From contig JADKDL010000050.1 of assembly GCA_016714605.1 (NCBI GenBank), positions 48,874-112,873 on the forward strand: a DNA stretch of 64,000 bases, read 5' to 3'. Under the pieces are notes generated by a model that saw only the letters and a program-made list of their open reading frames with translations, ran no database searches and had not been told where the DNA came from. Below, in pieces: positions 39,874 to 49,902 of the stretch. Numbering within the stretch: position 1 is the stretch's first letter; each line of letters starts with the position of its first letter. The position numbers were made by a program, and so were the translations under genes. Source of the stretch: Bacteroidales bacterium. GTDB taxonomy: Bacteria > Bacteroidota > Bacteroidia > Bacteroidales > UBA1715.

Positions 39874-39991
39874 AGTCTCATTTTTTTTAAAATTTTAATA
39901 TATAACCATTTAATTATAAAGATAGTAGTGTTTGTAGATTGATTTCTATAAGCATGATTCTTAATCTAAAAATGCAAATTTAAACACTCAC

Positions 39992-40831
39992 TTACCATTT
40001 ACGGAGTACGTCATTTAAAATCATATGATTTGCAATAATTGCATTAAAAAGTAACTCTGTATCTATTTCAGTTTCAATATCATCTACTGATTTTTTACAT
40101 ACTGCAGAAAAGCCGCCTAACACTTGTTCTTTATAAAGCACTTTATCATTAAGTTCATCTTTAACATGACAAAAAGTTAGAGCCTCAGAAATACTATATG
40201 TGCTATGAGAGAATAGAATAGATCCATTGTCTAATACTATTATGTGGTCTATAAGCTGCGATAAATCTCTCACTTGATGGGTAGAAATCAGGAATATACG
40301 ATTATCGTCTAAAGCAGATGTAACTATTTTGCGGAACTGACTTTTTGATGGAATATCTAGACCATTTGTTGGTTCATCCATCAGGACTATTCGGGTATTT
40401 GTAGCCAATGCAAACGCTATAAAAAACTTTTTTCTTTGTCCAAAAGAAAGCGACTGCAACATTTCATTGCCCTGCAATTCAAATTCAGCTAAATACTTTT
40501 GAAATTGCGCATTATCAAATCTAGGATAAAAAACACTATTTACCGAAACAAATTGATTCATCTTGATTGATGGCATTTCAAACTCTTCAGGAATTATAAA
40601 AATATCCTGTAAAAACCGCACATTTCTTTCTGCACTTGATACTTGAGAAATACTACAAGTACCTGATTTGGGATAAAGCAGACCGCTCATAATTTTAAGA
40701 AGCGTAGATTTTCCAGCTCCATTTTTACCTAACAGTCCATAAATTCGCCCTGCTTCTAGTTGCAGATTAATACCACTAAAAAACTTTCTGTGTTTTTTAT
40801 AGCTAAATTCTAATTCTTTTATTTCAAACAT
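39992..40831 (-). CDS. ABC transporter ATP-binding protein
   Basis: 279 aa single NBD: Walker A GLLGKNGAGKSTLL (about 33-46), Q-loop in FLQDIFII, signature LSFGQRKKF, Walker B RIVLMDEPTNGLD and H-loop STHQ. First gene of the operon. A C-terminal extension after residue about 215 is probably regulatory. Confidence 0.9.
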   Translation of the reverse strand: MFEIKELEFSYKKHRKFFSGINLQLEAGRIYGLLGKNGAGKSTLLKIMSGLLYPKSGTCSISQVSSAERNVRFLQDIFIIPEEFEMPSIKMNQFVSVNSVFYPRFDNAQFQKYLAEFELQGNEMLQSLSFGQRKKFFIAFALATNTRIVLMDEPTNGLDIPSKSQFRKIVTSALDDNRIFLISTHQVRDLSQLIDHIIVLDNGSILFSHSTYSISEALTFCHVKDELNDKVLYKEQVLGGFSAVCKKSVDDIETEIDTELLFNAIIANHMILNDVLRKW

Positions 40832-40837
40832 ATCTTT

Positions 40838-40861
40838 ACTGTATTAGTTATCTAGTACACT
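40838..40861. promoter_or_regulatory. Predicted YtrA-type operator (inverted repeat)
   Basis: A 24-base imperfect palindrome with half-sites ACTGTA (40838-40843) and TACACT (40856-40861), inner arms TTAG and CTAG. 18 of 24 positions agree with the reverse complement. It sits just inside the -7 box and before the ATPase start, over the expected transcription start. Half-sites resemble the known YtrA operator AGTGTA/TACACT. Confidence 0.7.
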
Positions 40862-40862
40862 A

Positions 40863-40895
40863 CAAATGTAAGTGAGAAATAGTATAAAAAACAAA
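40863..40895 (-). promoter_or_regulatory. Promoter of the YtrA-type ABC operon
   Basis: Minus strand TTTG (40892-40895), 21 nt, TACATTTG (40863-40870). The palindromic operator lies directly downstream. Confidence 0.7.
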
Positions 40896-41047
40896 TAAAA
40901 TGTGAATTATTTTAAAATAAAATCACATTTTATTGAATTTGAGAATATTATAAGGGGAATTTGAGCGTTTTGGAATCAAGTTATTATATCTGAAAATGAT
41001 ATAATGACTTTTTAGAGCTATAAATATGGTAAGAATTTTAGAAGTAA

Positions 41048-42112
41048 CTAATTAGCATAGTCTTCTTCTTCAACATTATTATCAACAAACTCATCTCGAT
41101 TAGAAACGTAAGCTCTCCATTTATCTATAAGAGCTTGCATATCATTAGGCATATCAACTTCAAAGTGCATATATTCACCGGTATGTGGATGAATAAAACC
41201 TAACAACCGAGCATGTAAAGCCTGACGATTACAAATAGTAAAGCAATTTTGGACATACTGCTTATATTTGGTAAAGGTGGTTCCTTTAAGAATACGGTCG
41301 CCACCGTAGGTTTTATCATTAAACAGCGGATGACCAATATATTTCATCTGAACCCTAATTTGATGGGTTCTTCCGGTTTCTAAAATACATTTAACCAAAG
41401 AAACATATCCAATCTCTTCAATTACCTGATAATGAGTTACAGCCCATTTGCCATGTTCTTCATTATCAAAAACATACATCAATTTTCTATCTTTCAAATC
41501 TCTACCTAGATATCCGGTAATTGTTCCTTGCATTTCCTTAGGAAGTCCCCAAACCAAAGCAATATATTCTCTTTTTGCAGTTTTTTCGGCAAATTGCTTT
41601 GCTAACATAGTCATTGCCGATTCAGTCTTGGCAATAACCAAAATTCCAGAAGTATCTTTATCAATTCTATGAACCATTCCCGGACGTTGGTTATTGGTTG
41701 AAAACATTGGATTCTCTCTCAGATGAAATGCAAGTGCATTTACCAATGTGCCAGAATAATTGCCATAACCGGGATGAACAACCAATCCTGCTTGTTTATT
41801 TACAACAAGCAGATAATCATCTTCATACAAAATATCTAAAGGAATATTCTCGGGTATTATTTCTAAATCGAATTTAGGGAATTCCTTTTCAATTGTAATT
41901 ATATCAAATGGTTTTACTTTGTAATTTGACTTAACGGGAACTCCATTAGCCAATAACAATCCATCATCTGCTGCTTCTTGTATTTTAGATCTTGAAATAT
42001 CTTCCAATCTATTGGTAAGAAATTTATCGACACGCAACAGAGTCTGACCCGCATCTGCAACTACTCTATAATGTTCAAATGAATCTCTTTCCTCGTCTTG
42101 CGCCTCTACCAT
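41048..42112 (-). CDS. rluD: Ribosomal large-subunit pseudouridine synthase D
   Basis: Makes pseudouridine in 23S rRNA (helix 69 in E. coli). S4 RNA-binding domain near 25-85 (LRVDKFLTNRLEDISRSKIQ), catalytic domain with GMVHRIDKDTSGILVIAKT containing the active Asp, and GRTHQIRVQMKYIGHPL. Start chosen at the Met at 42112 (MVEAQDEERD) because a TACCTTTG -7 element on the minus strand (42143-42150) overlaps the longer alternative start at 42145. Confidence 0.94.
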   Translation of the reverse strand: MVEAQDEERDSFEHYRVVADAGQTLLRVDKFLTNRLEDISRSKIQEAADDGLLLANGVPVKSNYKVKPFDIITIEKEFPKFDLEIIPENIPLDILYEDDYLLVVNKQAGLVVHPGYGNYSGTLVNALAFHLRENPMFSTNNQRPGMVHRIDKDTSGILVIAKTESAMTMLAKQFAEKTAKREYIALVWGLPKEMQGTITGYLGRDLKDRKLMYVFDNEEHGKWAVTHYQVIEEIGYVSLVKCILETGRTHQIRVQMKYIGHPLFNDKTYGGDRILKGTTFTKYKQYVQNCFTICNRQALHARLLGFIHPHTGEYMHFEVDMPNDMQALIDKWRAYVSNRDEFVDNNVEEEDYAN

Positions 42113-42282
42113 TGTGTATCTAATTTTAGTAATTCTAACAAACAAAGGTACGCATTTTTTTAGAATTTTAAATATTTGTGAAGTTGCAGGGTGAAGATAT
42201 TTATCACGATGATTCTATTGAAATTGGGAATCACGTGTTTATTTACAATACATAAAATTTAATAAAAAGACTTCAATTTCAT

Positions 42283-44374
42283 TTAAACGAGAGAAAAAGA
42301 CTGAGGATAAATAATCATCTTATTATGTGAACTATAGATTTTTTCAATTTCTCTAGGCAAAACTTCAAAATTGGCTTGATAAGAAACTGCGTTTTCTCTT
42401 GCCAACATAAATACAAGTATATCAAAATCTTCAATTTTAATTAACACATTCTGAATAGTATCGAAACTTGTATTTTCTATATGAGCTACTGATAAATGCG
42501 GATACTTATACTTTATCTTTCTTTTTAAAACAGAAAAGGTACCTATACTACCAATATGCACTATATTAATATTTAATTCCTTACATAATCGCAGTAATAT
42601 ACTCATGCAGTTTTCAAAACCCATTTCTTTCTCTGCATTTGGTGCCGTAAATAAAATTAGTCTTTTATTAGTTATTAAAGGACCATTGAAATGCGAAATG
42701 AAAATATTTTTATCAATACTCTTCAATAAATTATGAATAAACTCGCCCAAAAGTTTATCAATAAAACCAGATTTTGAGGCCAACCAATAATTATTTTATC
42801 AGCCATAATTTCTCTAGCTACCCGAGAAATTCCACTTACCGGATTATGATCTAATGTGGCTATTGTATTTACTCTTGTTTCTGTGCCTGAACTCAATACA
42901 GCCAATTCATTCAAAATCTTCCTAGCTGATAGAATATTTGATTCAGCAGAAGCATTATCGGGCACTACCGATAAAATTGTAATTGGATTTGCAGATTTTC
43001 TATCTTTGATCAATGTAGCAAATTCCAACAACCTAGAAATATTTGATTGGTTGGCTATGGGCAACAAAATATGTTCATTATGTAATTTTATTATATCACT
43101 CTCGGAAGCCGTCTCATTGCTAGAGGTAAGTAAAATTTCTTTTGATGCTTTTTCAACCAAAAATGAAGCAACAACACAGGTAACCAAAATAAGGATTATG
43201 GTACCATTCAGAATATTTTCATCAAGAATTCCATTATTATAACCCACTAAAATAATTGCTAAGGTTGCTGCTGCATGAGAAGCACTTAAACCGAAAATGA
43301 GTTTTCTACTTGCAATTGAAAAACCAAAAATTTTCTGTGTAAAAAATGCAGCCAACCATTTACCCAAAAGAGCCACCACTGTAAGCACTCCTGCAACAAT
43401 TAAAGCTTGAGTACCAGAAAAGATAACTCGTAAATCTACCAACATTCCAACAGAAATAAGGAAAAATGGAATAAATAAAGCATTTCCAATGAACTCTATT
43501 CTATTCATTAATGCTGAAGATTTTGGTATTAACGGATTTAGCACAATACCTGCAACAAACGCTCCTATTATAGGCTCTAAACCAGATAATTCGGCTAAAA
43601 ATGCTGAGAAAAAAACTACTGATAATATAAAAATATAATGTGCATATTTTTCACTTTCAAGTTTTTTGAAAAACCATTTGGTAATGCGTGGAATAAGCAA
43701 AAACATTATTGCGGAAAATATACTAATAGAAAAACCTAATTTTGCCCAAAAATCTGTATCTAAAACACCGGTACTATTTCTTACAATCACTGCTAACATA
43801 ATAAGTACAAGCGTATCTGTAAGGGATAGTTCCACCTACAGTTACAGCTACTGCTTGATTTTGTAAGTCCATATTTACTAACTATTGGATAAGCAACCAA
43901 TGTATGGGTAGAAAACATACCAGCAGTAAGTAAACTTGCATTAAAACTATAATCTAATAAAAAATAACAGGTAGGAAAACCTATAAGTAAGGGCAGAATA
44001 AAAGTAAGTATTCCAAAAACCAGACTTTTGTTTCTATTTTGCTTAAACTCCTGCAATTCCAAATCAAGACCTGCCATAAACATAATATAGAGCAAGCCAA
44101 TAGTTGAAAAAAGTGTTACAGCACTATTCTTCTCTAATATATTCACACCAAACGGACCTATTATCACACCAGATATTATGAGTCCGATAATACCTGGTAT
44201 TCTCAATTTTCTTAATAAAATTGGAGAAAGTAAAATGATAAGCAGAATTAAAGAGAATACCAAAACCGGATTGTTTATCGGTAAATCGAATTCATGCAAA
44301 ATGTCATTTATCATTTCCATACTAAAAAGGCTCACAAAATTTAAACTTAGCACAAAAATATAATACCTTTTCAT
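42283..44374 (-). CDS. Monovalent cation:proton antiporter with C-terminal USP-like domain, three frameshifts
   Basis: KefB/CPA2-type antiporter. Pieces in order: 44374-43793 (N-terminal helices), 43835-42723 (core helices and linker) and 42783-42283 (C-terminal UspA-like domain). The joins are single-base homopolymer changes: after GLTK one A is missing, in the following GGTI-LTDTLVL one C is extra, and at IIIGW-ASKSGFIDKLLGE one G is missing. Restoring them gives one continuous protein of about 695 aa with a normal domain order. Most likely one intact gene with sequence errors. Confidence 0.85.
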
Positions 44375-44424
44375 ATAAAAATGCTATTTTAGCATATGTT
44401 TAATAAACATTTTGAAACGTTATA

Positions 44425-45807
44425 ATGAAAATACACTCTAAAAAAATTTTGTTACTTTTTGTAGTACTTCTAATAGCAACTTATTCACAAACTCAGACGC
44501 TACAAAAACCCCAAACATTGACACGAATTCTTTTTGTTTTTGATGCTTCGCAAAGCATGTACGGTATTTGGAATAAAGAGGAAAAGATAAAAACTGCAAA
44601 AAGAGTATTAACAGAAATGATTGACAGTTTGGCAATGATACCTAATGTTCAGTTGGCTCTTAGAGTATACGGACATCAAAGTCCGGTGCCACCTCAAGAC
44701 TGTAACGACACAAAACTTGAAGTGCCGTTTCTTCCCAATAATGCAGCTATGATAAAGCAAAAAATAAATAGCCTAGATCCCAAAGGCACCACTCCTATTG
44801 CACGCTCTTTGGAACTTTCTGCTGGCGACTTTCCTGCTTCAATTAATGTAAGAAATATTATAATCTTAATTACAGACGGTATTGAATCATGCGATGGCGA
44901 CCCCTGCGCCGTTTCAAAAGCTTTACAAGAAAAAGGAGTAGTACTCAGACCTTTTGTAATAGGACTAGGGTATGACACCGATTTCTCTAAAACATTTAAA
45001 TGCGCTGGTAGGGTGTTTAATGTTGCAAATGAAAATCAATTTCAAGATGTATTGAAAATAGCCGTATCAGAAGCACTCAACAACACAACCGCACAAGTAA
45101 ACTTGCTCGACACAAGTAAAAAACCTACTGAAACAAATGTGAACATGAGTTTTTATAATAGTCTAACTGGACAATTAAAATACAATTTCATCCATACAAT
45201 GAATGAAAAAAATCAGCCAGATACTCTTATTCTCGACCCTTTAATGAATTATAACTTAGTAATACACACAACACCTACGGTTACTAAAGAAAACTTTGAG
45301 GTAAGTCCGGGCAAACATTCAATAATCTCAATTGACGCACCTCAAGGTCAAATAGAATTGAAAAAACCCGAAGGAAACTATTACCAAGATTTGCAATTTA
45401 TTGTAAGAAAAGCAGGAGAAAGCAACACCCTAACAGTACAAGGAGTAAATAAAGCTGAAAAATATCTATGCGGTAAATATGATATTGAAATACTATGTCT
45501 GCCTCGAATTATAATGAATAATATTGTAGTGTCTCAAAGTCTAACAACAACTCTAAGAATAAGACAACCAGGTCAAGCAATTATTATAAAAAACACCATA
45601 GGATACGGTGCAATTTATCATGTGAACAAAAATTCTCTAGAATTAGTTGCAAATTTGAATCCTGACAGCAATACTAATGAGACATTTATTTTACAACCCG
45701 GAAATTATAAAGTTGTATTTAGAAAAAAAATTGCAACTGAATCGCTCTCTACTGTAGAAAAAAACATAACAATTGAGTCTAATAGCATAGAACAAGTTAA
45801 ACTTTAA
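44425..45807 (+). CDS. Secreted von Willebrand factor type A domain protein
   Basis: 460 aa. Signal peptide (to about 22, YSQTQ). VWA domain about 30-215 with an intact MIDAS: FDASQSM (DxSxS), Thr in GTTPIARS and Asp in LITDGIESCDGDP. The remaining beta-rich C-terminal half (DAPQGQIELKKPEGNYY, LRIRQPGQAIIIKN) looks like two Ig-like or carboxypeptidase-regulatory folds. First of three genes, 7 bases before the next. Confidence 0.85.
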   Translation: MKIHSKKILLLFVVLLIATYSQTQTLQKPQTLTRILFVFDASQSMYGIWNKEEKIKTAKRVLTEMIDSLAMIPNVQLALRVYGHQSPVPPQDCNDTKLEVPFLPNNAAMIKQKINSLDPKGTTPIARSLELSAGDFPASINVRNIIILITDGIESCDGDPCAVSKALQEKGVVLRPFVIGLGYDTDFSKTFKCAGRVFNVANENQFQDVLKIAVSEALNNTTAQVNLLDTSKKPTETNVNMSFYNSLTGQLKYNFIHTMNEKNQPDTLILDPLMNYNLVIHTTPTVTKENFEVSPGKHSIISIDAPQGQIELKKPEGNYYQDLQFIVRKAGESNTLTVQGVNKAEKYLCGKYDIEILCLPRIIMNNIVVSQSLTTTLRIRQPGQAIIIKNTIGYGAIYHVNKNSLELVANLNPDSNTNETFILQPGNYKVVFRKKIATESLSTVEKNITIESNSIEQVKL

Positions 45808-45814
45808 ATTTACA

Positions 45815-46435
45815 ATGAATCGTTTCATTATCGGCACAATAGCAATACTATCATCGTTTGTTCTCATAGCACAAGAGCCAAATGAAGGTGTTTTTGTTGA
45901 TTTTGAGATGTTCAAAGCAAACAACCCGATTACAAAGCATCAAATTTCAATACCTGAAAACACTTCAATACAAGATTTTCTAGTAACTGCAAATGAAAAA
46001 GCAAACTTGTACTATTTCGATCAATTTGGATTACAAAATAGTATAAAAGTAGAAAATATTTGGGGATTTTATTTTAATGGTATTTTCTATGTTAGACAAG
46101 GTGCATCGTTTTACCGATTACATTTTCTAGGAGCGATAAGTCTATTTACGTCAAGAGTTATGGTAGAATCTATTGTTCAAGATAATTCACCTTATTCTCC
46201 ATACGGTCAGAACAGCTTACGGACACAATATTCTTACGAAGATAGAAATTTACTCCTCGATATGAATACTGGGATAGCTATAGAAAGTTCGGTTAAAAAT
46301 CTTGAAGAAATGATTTCTAAAGATACTCTACTTTTGAATGAGTTTAGAAATAGTAAGCAGAATGAAAAATCAAATCTTATTTTTTATTTCATCAGACGTT
46401 ACAATGCCAATCATAATATTGAATTTAATAATTAA
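45815..46435 (+). CDS. Hypothetical exported protein
   Basis: 206 aa, signal peptide to about 20 (VLIAQ). No family recognised. The middle (FGLQNSIKVENIWGFYFNGIFYVRQG) has alternating aromatic strands. Follows the VWA gene by 7 bases, so translationally linked. Confidence 0.65.
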   Translation: MNRFIIGTIAILSSFVLIAQEPNEGVFVDFEMFKANNPITKHQISIPENTSIQDFLVTANEKANLYYFDQFGLQNSIKVENIWGFYFNGIFYVRQGASFYRLHFLGAISLFTSRVMVESIVQDNSPYSPYGQNSLRTQYSYEDRNLLLDMNTGIAIESSVKNLEEMISKDTLLLNEFRNSKQNEKSNLIFYFIRRYNANHNIEFNN

Positions 46436-46546
46436 TTTAACTCCTTAATATTTGATAAATTCTATAAAAAACACAGATATTTACATTGATACAAATGTAT
46501 CTCACCCCTCTTATTCTAAATTAGTAAACAATTAAAAAACAAACTC

Positions 46547-47404
46547 ATGAAAAAATTTTTTTTCTTAATCACATTATTAACCTTATCTATAGTGCTTTCA
46601 GGACAAGACAACACGCCTGTAACTCAAAAAGATGTATTACATTTTTTCGAAACAAAAACGTATGTAGTGCTCGATGACAATCCGGTAAGCGATTTTAATT
46701 TTAAAATAGAAGAACAAGTAAAAAAATACTGGAAAGTAACTCCTTATGAATTTATTGATCAAAAAACTTTTCATTTAAAAAGAACCGATCCAAATAATTC
46801 TTTTTTAGTTCTATCAGAAACCGTATTTATTGAAGACAACCTTCAAGCTCGATACGATTTCTTCAGTTTGCTCATGGGAGGTAACTATTCTATTATAAAA
46901 AGCATGCCTGTTCTAGGCGCTATTCCTATAGGTTATACAGGAGCTGCACAGGAGTCTTCAATGTATAAACTTGGTGCAATTTTAAAATTTTTACAAGCAC
47001 ACGTTTATCTGCTTAAAAACAATCCTGAAATTCTTAAAAATGATAATATGTTCAAATATTATAACGATAGTCAAAAAAGCTTGAAAGACAAAACACTTTA
47101 TCTTATAAAAGAAGAACAAGCTCCAGAATTAGACTCAAAGCCAGAGATAGGAGCTATTTACCCATACAAAATTCAGTTTGTTTCAAGAACTGAACTAGAA
47201 CAAGCAATTGACAATAATGCAGAAAACGTGGTATTTTTGCACAAGGTAGGTCCGGAAGGAACTAAGAAAAAAGCACGATGTTTCAAACTCATACTTAGTA
47301 CAAACCAAGAGCTATATTATTTTGATTGGCATATGATTTCAGACAAAAAACCTGATGGTTTGTTGGAAAGTGACTATAAAAAAATTGTAAAATTTGATAA
47401 TTAA
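46547..47404 (+). CDS. Hypothetical exported protein
   Basis: 285 aa, signal peptide to about 20 (LSGQ). No family recognised. Contains a glycine-rich hydrophobic stretch LMGGNYSIIKSMPVLGAIPIGYTG (interrupted view, near residues 108-131) and a C-terminal basic segment. Preceded by an inverted repeat GATACAAATGTATC (near 46488). Third of the VWA group, ends at a terminator. Confidence 0.65.
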   Translation: MKKFFFLITLLTLSIVLSGQDNTPVTQKDVLHFFETKTYVVLDDNPVSDFNFKIEEQVKKYWKVTPYEFIDQKTFHLKRTDPNNSFLVLSETVFIEDNLQARYDFFSLLMGGNYSIIKSMPVLGAIPIGYTGAAQESSMYKLGAILKFLQAHVYLLKNNPEILKNDNMFKYYNDSQKSLKDKTLYLIKEEQAPELDSKPEIGAIYPYKIQFVSRTELEQAIDNNAENVVFLHKVGPEGTKKKARCFKLILSTNQELYYFDWHMISDKKPDGLLESDYKKIVKFDN

Positions 47405-47420
47405 AAACATTTAAACTCAC

Positions 47421-47456
47421 TAAAAAAACACCGGTATAGTACTGGTGTTTTTTTTT
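47421..47456 (+). terminator. Rho-independent terminator
   Basis: ACACCGGTA (47428-47436) pairs with TACTGGTGT (47440-47448), then nine T residues. Confidence 0.88.
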
Positions 47457-47580
47457 GACTCAAAATAATTAATTACCTATATTATAGTTTTTTTTACTTT
47501 TATAAGAAATAAATAACTACAGAAAATAATATTTTAACTTAAAAATAAAGTTTAAAACGTATTGAAATTTAAAAAAATAT

Positions 47581-47754
47581 TATATATTTGGCAAAAGATG
47601 GATTTTGTTTTTCTTGTGTAAAATTTCAGTTATTTAAAAATATTATTTTGCAATTTCTGCAAAGTAAATAGTTCGTGATTTTTTTAGTGTTAGTATGATT
47701 GGTTTATTTAACTCTTGAAAGGGCTTTCGTATTTAATCGATTAGCCCTTTTTAC
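47581..47754 (+). ncRNA. Candidate small RNA between promoter-like and terminator-like sites
   Basis: In an otherwise gene-free stretch (47405-47844): TATATTTG at about 47581-47588 matches the -7 consensus, and AAAGGGCT (47718-47725) pairs with AGCCCTTT (47743-47750) followed by T residues. The interval of about 150 bases has only very short frames (7 codons from 47598). No known RNA family recognised. Confidence 0.3.
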
Positions 47755-47844
47755 TTTCTCAGAAAGCTCAACATGAGGAATTTATAAAAAATAAATATCA
47801 CAAAAAACCGTCCTTGAAAATATTGCAAACTAATATAATACTAA

Positions 47845-48706
47845 TTAGAACTTAATACCATCTCTATTAAAGTCGAAACTATTCCATTCTCCAGCCTTCA
47901 TAATTGTTAATTTTTTATATCCACAATCAAGTAAAAGTTCGGCAGCCATTTTATAGCTTTTTATCATCTCTTCCGGATGGTGACAGTCTGAATTTATCAT
48001 AACTGGAACATTTCTTTTTTTGGCTTCATTCATTATCCAAGGACTTGGATAGAATTTTCTAACATTTTTTTTATAAAACCCTCTAGTATTTATCTCCATC
48101 ACAATTTTCTTCTCAGCCAAAATATCGAGCAACCTTTCAACTATTTCATGATACCAAGTATCTTTTTCAGAAAAAAAACTTTCATTGATATTGAACATCT
48201 TTATTTTATCTAAATGTCCAATTATTGGTGGATTGAGTGTATTTATCATATCCTCAACCAACTGGTAATATCTTGTTACAATCTTTTTTCCGTCTTTGTT
48301 AAAAATCTCGTTTACACCTTTCAAAAAGATCAGCACCAGTATCAATATTCCAAGGAGTACCATCCTTAAAAGAATCAACAAAATGAACCGAACCAATGAA
48401 ATAATCTAAATGTAAAGATTCAATAAATGAACGTGTAGAGTATTCACTACCAGGTAAATAATCAATCTCTAATCCACAAAGAAACTCTGTACTTCCTTTG
48501 TATAAATCCTTAATTTGAGTTATTTCTGCTAAATAATCAGTTAGATTTTCGATTTTCAGTGACCAATCATTTTTAAATGGAATGGGTGAATGATCGGAAA
48601 ATCCATAAATTTCCATTTTATTTTGCACCGCAATTTCTGCACATTTTGCAATACTCTCCTTCCCATCACTATATGTAGAATGGCTGTGAAAATTAGTCCA
48701 ACCCAT
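47845..48706 (-). CDS. PHP-domain phosphatase (histidinol-phosphatase type), one frameshift
   Basis: Pieces 48706-48299 (N-terminal) and 48396-47845 (C-terminal). N-terminus MGWTNFHSHSTYSDGK has the PHP metal site (HxH), then GFSDHSPIP, GLEIDY and GSVHFVD; the second piece has IGHLDKIKMF, EINTRGFYKK and NSDCHHPEEM. The frame changes at the A-run in GADLFE-(K)GVNEIF near 48315. One intact enzyme of about 285 aa is likely. Substrate may be histidinol phosphate or another phosphoester; no his genes nearby. Confidence 0.85.
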
Positions 48707-48832
48707 AATTTCGTCTCAATTATAATTTACCTATTTCAAATGTACATTTTTTTATAAAAAGAACCCCCAATTTAATAAATAATAAAGTGGTGAAAATTCT
48801 ATCTGAGATTAATTAAGTTGGGATTAACATGT

Positions 48833-49378
48833 CTATTCATTATATAAACAAGTAAGAATAGAGCGCTTTAACGATTTTCCTGAAACTATATTTTCTATAT
48901 CATTCCACTGAACATCAGTAGCAAAGGCTTTTAGGGGCTGTTGTAGATTTATGACCAAAGGCAAAGAAGCATCAATTTCTGCATCCCAAAATTTAAAATA
49001 TGTTGCTAAATCATTCGGATGCACCATTTTTCTATCATGACCTTCATCTATTGGGGTAAAAGATTCAATAATATTAAGTGTTCCATAATCATTTGTTATT
49101 TGTTCACCAGGTTTAATATCTTTTATTGCAATTTCAAAACCATAAGGGGTGAGCATTGTATTGGCATAAAAACTATGATTTACATATTTTGTATGATCCC
49201 AAGGCATTATATAATTACCTTTATTATTTCGGTATGCGTATGTTAAGACTGCATCAATAAGGTTCTGGGGCAAAGACTCTAACCATTTAGGTTCAATTTC
49301 TCTATCAAAAGCATCTCTAATCCAAGTGATTGTACCTTTTGGAATAAATGAGGTGGAAAAAACAAAGAATAACTTTTT
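48833..49378 (-). CDS. SET-domain protein, 5' end replaced by a copied leader
   Basis: Predicted protein-lysine methyltransferase (SET). The frame is open from 49378 with no normal start codon; TTG at 49273 would lose conserved residues. Seen: VFSTSFIPKGTITW at the start, DAFDREIEPKW, YRNNKGN, WDHTKYVNHSF (NHS motif), EIAIKDIKPGEQITNDYG (catalytic Tyr). An ATG at 49382 exists but is out of frame and belongs to a copy of the leader of the gene at 49705. So the first 15-20 residues are lost or hidden by a frameshift. Confidence 0.75.
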   Translation of the reverse strand, partial: KKLFFVFSTSFIPKGTITWIRDAFDREIEPKWLESLPQNLIDAVLTYAYRNNKGNYIMPWDHTKYVNHSFYANTMLTPYGFEIAIKDIKPGEQITNDYGTLNIIESFTPIDEGHDRKMVHPNDLATYFKFWDAEIDASLPLVINLQQPLKAFATDVQWNDIENIVSGKSLKRSILTCLYNE

Positions 49379-49525
49379 TCATAATAATTGTATTTTTATA
49401 TTGTTTAATAATTCGAAAACGAAGGTATTTAATAAAACTAAAGCAAATCTAAAGTTTTGTGATTATTTGTGATTTTTCTAAAAAAATATAAATAATTACA
49501 AATCAGTGAACTAAAACGAATGTGA
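49364..49525 (-). repeat. Copied promoter/leader, copy A (in front of SET gene)
   Basis: Highly similar to 49884-50040 (copy B) in the same orientation, including ATGAAAAAAGTTATTCTTT, AATTATTAAACAATATA-type leader and the AT-rich upstream part. Identity is broken exactly at codon 7, where copy B continues as a lipoprotein and copy A enters the SET frame. Confidence 0.85.
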
Positions 49526-49626
49526 ATTCGCAAAAAAAAAGTAGAAAAACTCTTTATACTACGGTGTCTTCTTTCCTATTTTACAATAGCATTTTTATGA
49601 AAGAAATACGTTATTTGTGATTTAAA

Positions 49627-49661
49627 ATAAAAAAATAGCCTGACTTAATTAAAGTCAGGCA
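49627..49661 (-). terminator. Terminator of the small lipoprotein gene
   Basis: GCCTGACTT (49638-49646) pairs perfectly with AAGTCAGGC (49652-49660); A-run on the left gives U-run on the minus strand. Confidence 0.88.
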
Positions 49662-49704
49662 TAAATTTCTTACAAAAAAGATTTTATAAGCTATTTCCTT
49701 TGGA

Positions 49705-49902
49705 TTATTTCGCAACTACTGAATCTGTAGCTGTAGAATCAGCAACTGTAGAATCAACAGCAGCAACTTCTTCAGTAACAACTTCTTCAACTGCTTTTGT
49801 TGAGTCTGCAGCAGCAGCATCGCCTTCAGCACAATTGTTAGAATTACAAGCTACGAAAGAAAGTGCGAATAAAACCGAAAGAGAAAGAATAACTTTTTTC
49901 AT
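49705..49902 (-). CDS. Small low-complexity lipoprotein
   Basis: 65 aa. Lipobox FVAC (Cys19), then a simple sequence of Ala, Val, Thr, Asp, Ser and Glu (AAADSTKAVEEVV, VDSTVADSTATDS). Resembles the many short acidic surface lipoproteins of Bacteroidota with no assigned role. Own leader and terminator, so a monocistronic and possibly strongly expressed gene. Confidence 0.75.
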   Translation of the reverse strand: MKKVILSLSVLFALSFVACNSNNCAEGDAAAADSTKAVEEVVTEEVAAVDSTVADSTATDSVVAK

